Program-made: the position numbers and the translations under genes
Notes under the pieces: model-generated
Told to the model about the DNA's origin: nothing
Database searches by the model: none
The model's input: the letters and a program-made list of their open reading frames with translations, nothing else
Shown: piece after piece, positions 10,498 to 21,392 of the stretch
How positions within the stretch are numbered: the stretch's first letter is position 1
Layout of the letters: each line of letters starts with the position of its first letter
Assembly (NCBI RefSeq): GCF_029392895.1
Contig: NZ_CP114200.1
Location: 6,082,501 to 6,146,500, forward strand
Origin: Streptomyces sp. 71268
GTDB taxonomy: Bacteria > Actinomycetota > Actinomycetes > Streptomycetales > Streptomycetaceae
Direction: 5' to 3'
Length of the DNA: 64,000 nucleotides

Positions 10498-11622
10498 CTA
10501 GGCCGTCTCCACCCCCACGCGGGACCACGCCTTCTGGAGCGCGCGCTGCTCGTCGCCGGCCCCGAACCTGCTCTCGGCCGCCGCGAGGGTCAGCCGGGCG
10601 AAGTCGGTGAAGTTGGCGTCGGCGGCCAGCTCGCCGCCGGTCAGCACGTCGTACCAGATCTGCCCGGCCCGCTCCCAGGCGTAGCCGCCGAGGTCCGTCG
10701 CGGCCAGGTAGAACGCGTGGTTGGGGATGCCCGAGTTGATGTGGACGCCGCCGTTGTCGTCGCTGGTGTCGACGTAGTCGTCCATCGTGGCGGGCTGCGG
10801 GTCCTTGCCGAGCACGTCGTCGTCGTACGCGGTGCCCGGGGCCTTCATCGAGCGCAGCGCCTCGCCGGTCACCCGGTCGGTCAGCAGCTCCGCGCCGATC
10901 AGCCAGTCGGCCTGGTCGGCGGTCTGGCCCAGGGAGTGCTGCTTGATCAGCGTGCCGAAGACGTCGGAGACCGACTCGTTGAGCGCGCCCGGCTGGCTGA
11001 AGTACTCCAGGTTGGCGGTGTACTGCGTGACGCCGTGGGTGAGTTCGTGGCCGATGACGTCGAGCGGCAGCGTGAAGTCCCGGAAGACCTCGCCGTCGCC
11101 GTCGCCGAAGACCATGCGCTCGCCGTCCCAGAACGCGTTGCCGTAGTCCTGGCCGTAGTGGACGGTCGCGTCCAGCGGCAGGCCGCCGCCGTCGATGGAG
11201 CGCCGGCCGTAGACCTTGAGGAACAGGTCGAAGGTGGCGCCGAGGCCGGCGTAGGCGCGGTTGACGCTCGCGTCCTGGCCCGGGTCCTCGCCCTCGCCGC
11301 GGACCTTCTCGCCGGGCAACTCCTCGCGGTTCCCGGCGTCGTAGATCGTCCGGCGCGGCTGGTCCGTGGCCTCGCGGTCGGCGGCGGTGGCGCGGATGCC
11401 GCGGACCGTGGTGATGCGCCGCCTGGTGCGCTGCAGGGCGTCCCGCTCCAGGGTGCGGCGGGCCGGCTCGTGCAGTGCCGGGTCGTCGGCGCGGGCCAGC
11501 CGGTCCAGGACGTGTGGGGGGACGATGGTGCAGAAGACACCGTGGTGGTGGGTGTGGTGGGAGAGGGGTCGGGCCGCGTTGGCGGCGGCGGGCGGGCGGT
11601 TGCGCGTGCGTGAGTCGTCCAT
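10498..11622 (-). CDS. protealysin-type M4 zinc metallopeptidase
   Basis: A 374-residue thermolysin-family endopeptidase. The zinc motif HELTH is at residues 192-196, the third ligand lies in ALNESVSD, and the catalytic histidine region is GGVHINSGIPNHAFYLAA. There is no signal peptide; instead there is a short N-terminal propeptide with HHHGVFCTIVPPHVLDRL, the pattern of protealysin-like enzymes, which are kept by a short propeptide and are not secreted by the usual Sec route. The ATG at 11622 (MDDSRTRNRPP) is chosen because upstream sequence is not protein-like and belongs to the leuA leader on the other strand. The neighbouring emfourin-like gene is its probable inhibitor. Confidence 0.92.
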   Translation of the reverse strand: MDDSRTRNRPPAAANAARPLSHHTHHHGVFCTIVPPHVLDRLARADDPALHEPARRTLERDALQRTRRRITTVRGIRATAADREATDQPRRTIYDAGNREELPGEKVRGEGEDPGQDASVNRAYAGLGATFDLFLKVYGRRSIDGGGLPLDATVHYGQDYGNAFWDGERMVFGDGDGEVFRDFTLPLDVIGHELTHGVTQYTANLEYFSQPGALNESVSDVFGTLIKQHSLGQTADQADWLIGAELLTDRVTGEALRSMKAPGTAYDDDVLGKDPQPATMDDYVDTSDDNGGVHINSGIPNHAFYLAATDLGGYAWERAGQIWYDVLTGGELAADANFTDFARLTLAAAESRFGAGDEQRALQKAWSRVGVETA

Positions 11623-11779
11623 GCGGGCAATGTGACACCGGCCGGTGGTCCTGTCATGACGTGGCGTCGCGATTACCGAAATTGAGTGGTTGCCCGCGCA
11701 CAGCGCGTGACAGCGCCCGTCCCGCATAGTGATACGTGATGCGGCATCCTCTCGCCGCTCGGTTACGCTGCCGCACATC

Positions 11780-11827
11780 ATGCGTTTCGGGCTGCTTCTC
11801 CTTAGCTGCCGCGGCGAGGGCCTGTAG
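11780..11827 (+). CDS. leucine leader peptide of leuA
   Basis: A 15-residue open frame, MRFGLLLLSCRGEGL, with four consecutive leucine codons (CTG CTT CTC CTT), two of which use rare third-base T. It lies about 240-290 bases before leuA. This is the classic arrangement for ribosome-mediated attenuation; a leader peptide of this kind before leuA is known in Streptomyces, although I recall that its regulatory effect there has been questioned. No strong ribosome-binding site is visible before the ATG. Confidence 0.85.
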   Translation: MRFGLLLLSCRGEGL

Positions 11828-11831
11828 TCGT

Positions 11832-13771
<1,940 letters not shown>

Positions 13772-13884
13772 CCCCGGGGCACCACACCCGCCCCGCCGGC
13801 CCCACCGGAATCCGCCGGCCGTCTCCCGGTCGCCGATTCCGGTCCGGCCCCGTCCCGCACGGAGCCCGGGCCCCGCACGCCGTT

Positions 13885-15360
13885 CTTGGGTTCTAACGGT
13901 CCTCGCAACACCCGCGATCTGTGGGAGTTGCGGGGACCGTGGGCGTTGAGCGTGATGATCTTGCTGGGTTGCGGGAGCGTTTCCTTGCACGTCTGGATGT
14001 CGTGGGGAACGTGACCGTCGTGGCGCGTGAGTTGGGGAGGAACCGGAACACCGCCTTCAGCTGGGCCCGGAAGGCCGGAGTGCGCTCGCAGCGTCGGCGG
14101 CACCCCGGGCGGGATGAGTACGAGCGGCTTCGGGCCGCCGGTGTCGCACGCCGGGTTGCAGCCCGGAAGGTCGGTGTGAACGAGCGCACGGCCAAGGACT
14201 GGGACTGGGGCGTCAAGAAGAGTGGCAGTACGCGCACTTACGCCGACGGCCGCCGTGTCGACTACACCACCGGGACCGTCACGATGTGCGGTGTGACCAC
14301 GCCACCGGTGAGCCTGAGCGCCCTGGAGAAACAGCTTCACCCGCGGTTCTTGACGCTCGCCGAGCGCGAACAGATCCGCGATCTGCGTGCGGCGGGGCAG
14401 TCGCTGCGGGCGATCGGACGTGGCCTGGGACGGCCGGCGAGCACGGTCAAGCGGGAGATCGACGCGAACTCGGGCACCGGAGGGCTACCAGCCCTACGCG
14501 GCCCACCGCGCTGCCGCAGCGCGCAGGCCCCGGCCCAAGGACCGCAAGCTCCTACGCGAGGGACGCCTGCGCCGTTTCGTCCAGGGCGGACTGCGCCAGC
14601 GGTGGTCACCGGAACAGATCTGCCACGCTCTACGCAAGGAGTGTCCCGACGATGAGAGCATGCGGGTGAGCGTGGAGACGGTCTACCAGACGCTGTATTT
14701 CCAGGCCCGCGGCGGCCTGAAACGGGAAGTGCAGGCAGCCATCCGCTCCGGCCGCACCCGCGGCAAACCACGCCGTGACCCCAGCAGCGCACGCCCCGGT
14801 TCACCGACCCGATGATCATGATCAGCGACCGTCCCGCCGACGTCGAGGACCGGGCCGTTCCCGGGCACTGGGAAGGCGACCTGATCATCGGCGCGGGCGG
14901 GCGCTCCGCGATCGCCACCCTGGTCGAACGCAGCACCCGCTACACGATGCTGGTCCACCTGCCCGGCGGAGCCCACGACGCCGAGACCGTCCGCGACGGC
15001 CTCACCACCACGATCCAGACCCTGCCCGCCCACCTGCGCGGCTCCCTCACCTGGGACCAGGGCAGCGAGATGGCACGCCACCAGCAATTCACCATGGCCA
15101 CCGACATGCCCGTCTACTTCTGCGACCCCGCCTCACCCTGGCAACGCGGCTCGAACGAGAACACGAACGGGCTGCTGCGCCAGTACTTCCCCAAAGGCAC
15201 CGACCTGAGCGTCCACAGCCCCGAAGACCTCGAACACGTCGCCCAGGAACTCAACGGCCGCCCACGCAAAACGCTCGGCTGGGATACCCCAGCCGAGCGT
15301 CTACGTGATCTACTCACCACCTAAAACCAAGTGGTGTTGCGACGACCCCTTGAACCCAAG
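13885..15360. mobile_element. IS30-family insertion sequence (degenerate)
   Basis: A 1476-bp element with imperfect terminal inverted repeats: CTTGGGTTCTAACGGTCC at the left and the complement of GACCCCTTGAACCCAAG at the right, both continuing into CGCAACACC. It is flanked by the 3-bp direct repeat GTT (13882-13884 and 15361-15363), the short target duplication expected for IS30 elements. The transposase frame fills it but is broken twice. The insertion lies between leuA and terB and interrupts no obvious gene. Confidence 0.88.
13921..15324 (+). pseudogene. IS30-family transposase, broken by two frameshifts
   Basis: Three overlapping frames together make one IS30 transposase. Frame one (to about 14480) carries an N-terminal helix-turn-helix part and the second HTH LTLAEREQIRDLRAAGQSLR. 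Frame two (about 14480-14800) continues with EGYQPYAAHRAAA, RWSPEQICHALRKE and SVETVYQTLY. Frame three (to 15324) has the DDE catalytic part: [22 protein letters not shown] and [19 protein letters not shown]. The first break needs one base skipped near the GGG at about 14478; the second needs one added near the CCCC at about 14792. All three acidic residues remain, so the inactivation is by indels only. GTG at 13921 or 13939 may be the original start. Confidence 0.85.
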
Positions 15361-15577
15361 GTTTCGGCAGGCGGGGCCCGGGCCCGTGGCGTTCGGGCCC
15401 GCGTACGCCCCTGGGAGCAACCACAGTTGTCTCCGCACGGGGTACTGACGCCGCGTCTCGGATGTGGCTAACATCACGTCAAGGCGGCGACTCTGCTCTC
15501 GGGTGCATAACAAATGCGCAGAGACGTGTTGAAGCAGCGCAACGGAGCGATGCGAAGCGTCAGGGAGGTGCCACGCG

Positions 15578-16300
15578 ATGTACGCGCGAGAGCCACGCGA
15601 ACGGAGCCTGTGCGTCATCGGCATCCGCACGAGCTGGCGCACGGTCGACGACGGGGAGTTCTTCTGCACCGCCTGCGGCGGCGACCGCAACTACCGTCGC
15701 CGTACGGGCCGCCGCAGAGTCGTCCTCCTCGGCCTGCCCCTGTTGCCGCGCGGCGCCGTGGCGCCCGTCGTCGAGTGCTCGGCCTGCCACGCCCGCTTCG
15801 GCGCCGAGGCCCTGGACCACCCCACCACCACGCGGCTGTCCGCCATGCTGCGGGACGCCGTGCACACGGTGGCCCTGGCCGTCCTCGCCGCGGGCGGCAC
15901 CGAGGCCCGCCCGGTGCGCCAGGCGGCCGTCGGCGCGGTGCGCGCGGCGGGGTACGCGGACTGCGACGAGGACCAGTTGCTCGACCTGATCGCGGCGCTG
16001 GCCGCCGACACCGGGCGGCTGCCCGGCATCGGCGCCGACGTGCCGACCATCGCCTTCGGCCTGGGCGACCCGAGCACGACGCTGGCCATCGAACTGCACG
16101 AGGCCCTGGAACCGTTAGCCCCGCACCTGGCCCCGGCCGGCCGCGAGAGCATCCTCCTGCGGGGCGCGCGCATCGCGCTGGCGGACGGCGCGTACTGCCC
16201 CGCCGAGCGCGCGGTGCTGGAAACGGTGGGCCGCGCCCTGTCGCTCGACGCCGACGACACGGCACGCCTGCTCCTCGCCGCCTCCCACGCCGCTCCCTGA
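15578..16300 (+). CDS. TerB-family (tellurite-resistance-like) protein
   Basis: A 240-residue soluble protein. The N-terminal 75 residues contain two CxxC pairs (FFCTACGGDRNY and VECSACHARFG) that likely bind zinc as a ribbon; the rest is an all-helical TerB-like domain with the acidic helix pattern RIALADGAYCPAERAVLETVGRAL. TerB-like domains bind metals and occur in stress and membrane-associated systems; a direct tellurite role is not implied. A strong ribosome-binding site, GGGAGGTG, precedes the ATG. It stands alone between the IS30 element and the MMPL gene. Confidence 0.82.
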   Translation: MYAREPRERSLCVIGIRTSWRTVDDGEFFCTACGGDRNYRRRTGRRRVVLLGLPLLPRGAVAPVVECSACHARFGAEALDHPTTTRLSAMLRDAVHTVALAVLAAGGTEARPVRQAAVGAVRAAGYADCDEDQLLDLIAALAADTGRLPGIGADVPTIAFGLGDPSTTLAIELHEALEPLAPHLAPAGRESILLRGARIALADGAYCPAERAVLETVGRALSLDADDTARLLLAASHAAP

Positions 16301-16516
16301 CCCCGCCCCTCGCTCCCCGTCACACCGAGACGCGGTACGCGGTACCCGTGCGACGCGGGGCGCGGGGCGCTGTCGGGTGTACTCCCCGGGGAGTAACGCC
16401 GAGGTGCGGCCCTCCGGCGAAGTACCGGACATCTCCCTCCCCATGGCGACGATCGCCGCCCCCCGACGCGGAACCCTTGACGTGTCAGCACATCAGGCAC
16501 AGGAGGGGAGGCCCGC

Positions 16517-18420
16517 ATGGCGGTCGCACGGACCACCGGGGGCAGCGGGTTGGCGGGGGAAGCGCCAGACCCGGACGGCGGGAGAGTGGACGCTGCGCCG
16601 GCCGGGGGCGGCGCGCGCGGCCACGGCGAGGCGGCGGCCCGGGGGAGCGGACCGGTACGGGAGCACGGCCCGACGGGCCCCGCCGCGAGCAAGCGCCAGC
16701 GGCGGGGGGTGCCCTGGGCCGTGGTGGCCCTGTGGATCGCCATCATCGCCGTGGCCATGCCCTTCGCCGGCAAGCTCGGCGGCGTCCAGGACGACACGGC
16801 GGTCAACTACCTCCCGGCGAGCGCCGATTCGACCCGGGTGGCCGAGCTCCAGGAGAGCATGCCGGGCGGTGACACCACCGACCTGATCCTCGTCTACCAC
16901 CGCGACGGCGGGCTGACCGAAGCCGACCGGGCGAGCGCCCGCGAGCACATAGCCGGGCTGGCCGACGCGTACCAGTTCAGCGGCGGCCAGCAGCCACGGG
17001 CGGTGGACTCCAAGGACGGCGCCACGGTGATGTACGGGGTGTCGCTCGCCGGGATGCCGGACGAGGAGGACCAGAACAAGGCGGTCGACGACATCCGCGA
17101 GGCCGTCGACGACCATCCCGAGGGGCTGAGCGTGGAGGTCGGCGGCTCCGGTGGCCTCGGCGCCGACGCGAACAAGGTCTTCGAGACCGTCGACGGCACG
17201 CTGATGTTCGCCACCGCGGCCGTCGTCGCCCTGCTGCTGGTCCTCACCTACCGCAGCCCCTTCCTGTGGCTGGTGCCGCTGCTCGTCGTCGGCGCCGCCA
17301 CGGTGTCCGCGATGGCCGTGGTCTACGGACTCTCGCAGGGGTTCGACGTGACCGTCACCGGCATGAGTTCGGCCGTGATGACGGTGCTGGTCTTCGGCGC
17401 TGGCACCGACTACGCCCTGTTGCTCACCGCCAGGTACCGGGAGGAGCTGCGCCGCTACCCGCACCCGTACGACGCGATGGTGGCCGCCCTGCGCGGCTGC
17501 GGCGCCGCCGTGCTCGCCTCGTCCGGGACGGTGGCCGCCGGCCTGATGTGCCTGCTCGCCGCCGACCTGAGCAGCAGCAAGGGGCTCGGGCCGGTCGGCG
17601 CGGCGGGCGTGGTGTGCGCGCTGGCCGCCATGCTGACGCTGCTGCCCGCCATCCTGGTGCTGCTCGGGCGCCGGGTCTTCTGGCCGCTGATCCCCGCGTA
17701 CGGCAGCACGCCCGCCAAGCGGCGCAACGTGTTCGCGGCCATGGGCGGTTCGGTCAGCCGGCGCCCGGTCACGTTCCTGGTGGGCGGCGTGGCGCTGCTT
17801 GGGGCGCTCGCCCTCGGCGCGCTGGCCGCGCCCGGCGACCTCAAGCAGGAGGACACCTTCACCAACAAGCCCGAGTCGGTCTCGGCCATGCAGACGCTGG
17901 CCAGGGCCTATCCCGAGCAGGGCAGTCAACCGATCACCATCATGGCCCGCACCACCAACGCGGACGCCGTGCTGCGCGTGACCCAGGACCACGACGGGAT
18001 CGTCAGGGCCGAGCGCGGTCGCAGCGGCGAGGGGTGGACCGAGATCAGCGCGTTCGCCAAGGACGCCCCGGAGTCGGCGGGCGAGGTCAGCACCATCAAG
18101 CGACTCCGCTCCGAACTCGCCACCATCGACGGGGGCAAGGCCCTGGTCGGCGGCGCCAGCGCGGAACAGATCGACCTGGAGAAGACCAACGCGGACGACC
18201 GCAAGGTGGTCATTCCGCTGGTGATGCTCGCGGTGTTGCTGATCCTGATAGCCCTGCTGCGCAGCCTGATCGCGTCGGTGATGCTGGTGGCCGCCGTGGT
18301 CGCGGTCTGGGGTGCGGCGACGGGGCTCGGCGGGCTGCTCTTCGAGCCGGTCTTCGACCTGAAGGGCATCGATCCCGGACTCCCGCTGATCACCTTCGTC
18401 TTCCTGGTGGCCCTGGGTGT
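16517..18420 (+). pseudogene. MMPL/RND-family transporter, 5' part (split by an integrated island)
   Basis: The first 635 residues of an MMPL-type membrane transporter, a proton-driven lipid or drug exporter of the RND superfamily. After a Gly/Arg-rich tail come a first membrane helix (WAVVALWIAIIAVAMPFAG), a periplasmic loop, the helix block YRSPFLWLVPLLVVG with the proton-relay AGTDYALLLTARYREEL, and a second loop. It runs into the attL site in FVFLVALG and then continues 23 foreign codons before a stop at 18490. The missing C-terminal part lies at 24661-25038 in the compatible frame. A good ribosome-binding site (AGGAGGGGAGG) precedes the ATG. In the integrated state the transporter is truncated. 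Confidence 0.9.
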
Positions 18421-18433
18421 TGCGACACCACGC
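18416..18433. repeat. attL junction of the island
   Basis: GGTGTTGCGACACC (18416-18429) is a near-perfect palindrome centred on the junction. Its first five bases are shared with attR at 24661-24665 and lie in the MMPL frame. Serine integrases recombine at a two-base crossover inside such a short core; GT within GGTGT is the likely dinucleotide. Confidence 0.75.
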
Positions 18434-18491
18434 CATACTAGTCTGGTGTCGTCGGGTAGCGGCCCGTCGCCGCTGTTCAGGGGTGGTTAGC

Positions 18492-20021
18492 GTGAGAGAA
18501 GTTGATCTCTACCTTCGTAAGAGCAAGCGCGACCGACGTGGAGTCAAGGCGCTGTCTTTCAAGGCGCAGGAGACTAGGGGGCGCAAGTGGGCCGACGATC
18601 ACGGCTACAGCGTGCGGAAGATCTGGAAAGACAACCTCAGCGCGTGGACCGATACGAAGCGTCCGGGTTTCGACCGGGCGCTGTCGGCGTTGCGGGCCGA
18701 GGAAGTACCGACCCTGTGGTGCTATGCGGGTGACCGTCTGACACGGGCAGGCTCAGACCTGATTGCCCCGCTGTTGACAGCGGGGCGTCGCCTGATCTTC
18801 GACTATGAGCGGTTGGACAGCGACGATCCGCGCGACCGTCGACGGATCATCGACCGTGCGGAGGAGGCGCGCGAGTTCAGCGATCTACTGTCGTACAGAG
18901 TCCGCGATACGAAGACGACGCAGCGGCGCGAGGGGGCATGGCTGGGGGGTGCGCCGTACGGCTTCCGCATAGCCGACAAGGACACGCGAAAGCTTGAGCA
19001 GGACTCAACACGTGTGGCCCCTGGGGTCACGGCGTGGGATGTGGTAATACGCATCTTCCGTGAAGTGAGTGAGGGCCGGTCGGCTCGACAGGTGGCTAGG
19101 CGGCTCAACGCCGACGGTATCCCCTCGGCACGTGGTGCGGCGTGGGGCTTCGGCGCCATACACCGACTGATCTCCAGCCCTGTCTATGAGGGGTGGCAAG
19201 TGGTTGTCGGTGGTCCGGGTGGTCGGTCGCTGGTGTGGCGAGACGAGAAGGGGAAGCGCGTCTCTGTGTTGGCGGAAGGCACCGATCCTGTCCCCGGCGA
19301 GTTGGTGTCCCTAGCACGCCAAGTGATTGCCGGACATGCGCCGGTCGCGGACGCCACGGACAACCGGGGGCGCGTCAAGCACCCGTTGTCGGGCCTATTG
19401 CGGTGCAGTAACTGCGGTAGCGGCATGGTCCTACACGGCAACTCGTATCGATGCAACCGCCACACATCGGGCGGGTCATGTCTCAACCCGGCAACCGTCA
19501 TGCAAGCGCGCATCGAAGAGTACGTCTTCGGTCGATGGGCCGCTGAGGTAAGCCGAGCCAGCATCGACGCTGGTGATCCGCTGATGCTTGCTGTTGCCGA
19601 GCGCTGGCAGGCGCTCACGCAGCCGGAGCAGACCGAGGAGGCACGAGCCGCCATAGCTGCCGTGAAAGCGGCTGAGGCGGCTATCGAGCAGCTTGCCAAC
19701 GACCGTGCGGCGGGGCTCTACCGGGGCGCCATGGGGAAGCACTTTCCGCGCCTAGTGGCTGAGGCTGAGACCACGCTCTCCGACGCGCAGGAACACGCTT
19801 CGACGTTCAGCGTCAAGGGGCTGGACGTGACCATGTTCGATGAGACGAGCATGCTCCACGCCCGATGGGAAGCCGCTGACGACGCGTTGCGGCGCGACTT
19901 GCTGCGGTTGGCCATCGACAAGGTGACCGTCTCGCGTGGCACGCGTGGCGCCCGCTTCGATGGTGACGATCGCTGTGTCATCACTTGGGCCCACCCCGCC
20001 GATGCGGCTGGAGAGGCGTAG
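18492..20021 (+). CDS. int: large serine recombinase (phage-type integrase)
   Basis: A 509-residue site-specific integrase that joins attP and attB through a 5'-phosphoserine link. The resolvase domain opens with VDLYLRKSKRDRRG, the catalytic Ser at residue 11; it is followed by a recombinase domain (WLGGAPYGFRIADKD, then SEGRSARQVARRLNADGIPSARG) and a zinc ribbon (LLRCSNCGSGMVLHGNSYRCNRH, then GGSC). The C-terminal third has a coiled-coil-like helix. GTG at 18492 is chosen since AGGGG lies 8 bases upstream; the gene starts only about 70 bases from attL, as is usual. A hairpin terminator follows the stop. Confidence 0.92.
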   Translation: MREVDLYLRKSKRDRRGVKALSFKAQETRGRKWADDHGYSVRKIWKDNLSAWTDTKRPGFDRALSALRAEEVPTLWCYAGDRLTRAGSDLIAPLLTAGRRLIFDYERLDSDDPRDRRRIIDRAEEAREFSDLLSYRVRDTKTTQRREGAWLGGAPYGFRIADKDTRKLEQDSTRVAPGVTAWDVVIRIFREVSEGRSARQVARRLNADGIPSARGAAWGFGAIHRLISSPVYEGWQVVVGGPGGRSLVWRDEKGKRVSVLAEGTDPVPGELVSLARQVIAGHAPVADATDNRGRVKHPLSGLLRCSNCGSGMVLHGNSYRCNRHTSGGSCLNPATVMQARIEEYVFGRWAAEVSRASIDAGDPLMLAVAERWQALTQPEQTEEARAAIAAVKAAEAAIEQLANDRAAGLYRGAMGKHFPRLVAEAETTLSDAQEHASTFSVKGLDVTMFDETSMLHARWEAADDALRRDLLRLAIDKVTVSRGTRGARFDGDDRCVITWAHPADAAGEA

Positions 20022-20042
20022 GCGACGCGCTGAGCGCCGTTC

Positions 20043-20078
20043 ACGGCCCGCTGCTGGGAGCGCCCAGTGGCGGGCCGT
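20043..20078 (+). terminator. hairpin terminator after the integrase
   Basis: ACGGCCCGC and GCGGGCCGT flank an inner CTGGG/CCCAG pair with AGCG loop, giving a long interrupted stem 22 bases after the integrase stop, followed by TGGGCGTTC. Likely Rho-independent end of the integrase transcript. Confidence 0.65.
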
Positions 20079-20344
20079 TGGGCGTTCTCGCGGGAGCGTG
20101 CGGCTATGCGTTGACGACGGGGTGTCGAAGTGTCGTATTACAGCATCGAGCGAACTTCCCCTTACGTCAGAGTTGTTTGTTTTTGCTCTCTCTATACACC
20201 TAAACAGGGTCTGAGCTGTAGGTTCAATGGTTCGTCCGTTCACCTACCGAGCCACCTTCTTGTCACCTTGTCCACCTATTCGGGTCCGGGAGCGGCAAGA
20301 CAGCGGGGTGAAGTGTCTTGAATGGATATCTATGGGAGGTTTGA
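20079..20344. other. AT-richer intergenic region of the island
   Basis: This 266-base stretch is clearly lower in GC than the flanks, with TTGTTTGTTTTTGC and CTCTCTATACACC segments, and probably holds the promoter for the 237-residue gene. A single near-consensus DnaA-type 9-mer TTGTCCACC sits at 20268-20276. No convincing gene is seen in it. Confidence 0.4.
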
Positions 20345-21058
20345 ATGAGTAAGTACATAGCCGATGCGTCTGCACGCGATGCGCTGGAAGTGGCGGCAAT
20401 GCATGCCAGTAGGGCAGACGTTCCCGTGCCGTTCGTCTGGAACGGGGCGCAGTGGGCCACCCAGGGGGGAGAGTGGCGCGACTGGCCGCTGATCCGTCGA
20501 GAGGTGGGCGGGTGGCTGCGAGGGCTGGCAGACGCTCTGTCGGGCGACGGGGCGTTGACCGAGCGCCGACGCCGTGCACGGCGACAGTTGGACGCTGCGC
20601 GAGAAGCGTTGGAGGACGCTGGGGTGAGTGAGGAGGAGGAAGAACGTCAGACGCAGATCATCGGCGTGGCGTACAAGGAGTTGGAGGCCACCCGGGGCGC
20701 CGTGACTGTTCAGCCAGCATTGGTCCGTGACATGCGTGTGGTGGCGTCGGAGATCGAGTCCGCATCCGATGCGCGCGCCACACAATTGCTCTCGCTGGCA
20801 TCGCAGTTCGACGCGTTCCGCGCTTCGCTGTCCGATCCGGCATCGTGGGTCCGGAGCCTGGGTACCGCGCCGCGTGGTGTCCACGTGCGGACGGCTGCGG
20901 TGTGGGAGGCATTCAGTGCGGCCGAGCCTGTACTAGCTCGCTCGTTGGGCATGACGACAGGCAAGCGGGCGTTGTTCGCGGCCATGGACAAGAGGTTCGG
21001 TGCGCGCCGCAAGCTTGCGGGGTATGAGGGCTGGCGCGGGGTGGCCTTGCCAGAGTGA
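20345..21058 (+). CDS. hypothetical island protein with basic and acidic helices
   Basis: A 237-residue protein that I do not recognise. It has a strong ribosome-binding site (GGGAGGT) four bases before the ATG. Residues 60-80 are very basic (TERRRRARRQLDAAREAL), followed by an acidic run EEEEER near 98-102 and long predicted helices to about 165. The last 55 residues (VWEAFSAAEPVLARSLGMTT to GYEGWRGVALPE) resemble the small winged-helix tail found at the ends of some phage primases and replication proteins, with the closing GWRGV pattern. A DNA-binding accessory role in the island is possible but unproven. A G6/C6 hairpin follows its stop. Confidence 0.7.
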   Translation: MSKYIADASARDALEVAAMHASRADVPVPFVWNGAQWATQGGEWRDWPLIRREVGGWLRGLADALSGDGALTERRRRARRQLDAAREALEDAGVSEEEEERQTQIIGVAYKELEATRGAVTVQPALVRDMRVVASEIESASDARATQLLSLASQFDAFRASLSDPASWVRSLGTAPRGVHVRTAAVWEAFSAAEPVLARSLGMTTGKRALFAAMDKRFGARRKLAGYEGWRGVALPE

Positions 21059-21063
21059 GACCC

Positions 21064-21081
21064 AGGGGGGTACTCCCCCCT
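21064..21081 (+). terminator. AGGGGGG/CCCCCCT hairpin
   Basis: A 7-bp perfect stem with TACT loop, six bases after the stop of the 237-residue gene. Probable terminator or mRNA 3' stabiliser. Confidence 0.5.
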
Positions 21082-21101
21082 CTCGCCATGCCTGAGCGGG
21101 A

Positions 21102-21380
21102 GTGAGGCGAAACTTCCGCATGGCTGATTGGGGCGTTTGCGCGGAGGAGGGGCAGGGGGGTGACCTGTGTCGCGCTTGTCGGCGGACCGTTGAGGTGCTC
21201 ACCCGCTCCCCGAGTACGGGTCTGGGGACGGAGCGTCACCGGCTCGGACCGTCTCATAAACGATGGTTTATGAGACGGTCCGCCGCCTGCCGGGCGGGTG
21301 TCCGTTTCGACCCGTCTACCCGTCTCAAAACCCGTCGCAAAACATCTGCCGAACCCGTGGATTATGAGACGCCTTTATGA
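21102..21380 (+). CDS. doubtful small open frame
   Basis: An open frame of 92 codons (GTG start) or 86 (ATG at 21120, MADWGVCAEEGQGGDLCRAC). The front has three cysteines in a CxxC-like array that could bind zinc, but the second half reads through the perfect inverted repeat at 21245-21282 and the operator-like motifs before the resolvase, which argues against it being a full-length gene. No convincing ribosome-binding site. Listed as possible only. Confidence 0.2.
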   Translation: MRRNFRMADWGVCAEEGQGGDLCRACRRTVEVLTRSPSTGLGTERHRLGPSHKRWFMRRSAACRAGVRFDPSTRLKTRRKTSAEPVDYETPL

Positions 21381-21383
21381 GAC
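21245..21383. promoter_or_regulatory. resolvase res/operator region with five TTTATGAGAC motifs
   Basis: A perfect 17-bp inverted repeat with a GATG centre (21245-21261 and 21266-21282) contains GTCTCATAAA and TTTATGAGAC head to head. Further copies are GTCTCAAAAC (21322-21331), ATTATGAGAC (21361-21370) and TTTATGAGAC (21374-21383), the last ending 9 bases before the resolvase ATG. Spaced motifs in both orientations in front of a serine resolvase gene are what a res site or autoregulatory operator looks like. Confidence 0.75.
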
Positions 21384-21392
21384 AGTCATGGC

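Noticed and set aside
20130..20321. Open frame of 63 codons in the island spacer
   Set aside because: No ribosome-binding site and atypical codon use; region is better explained as promoter DNA.
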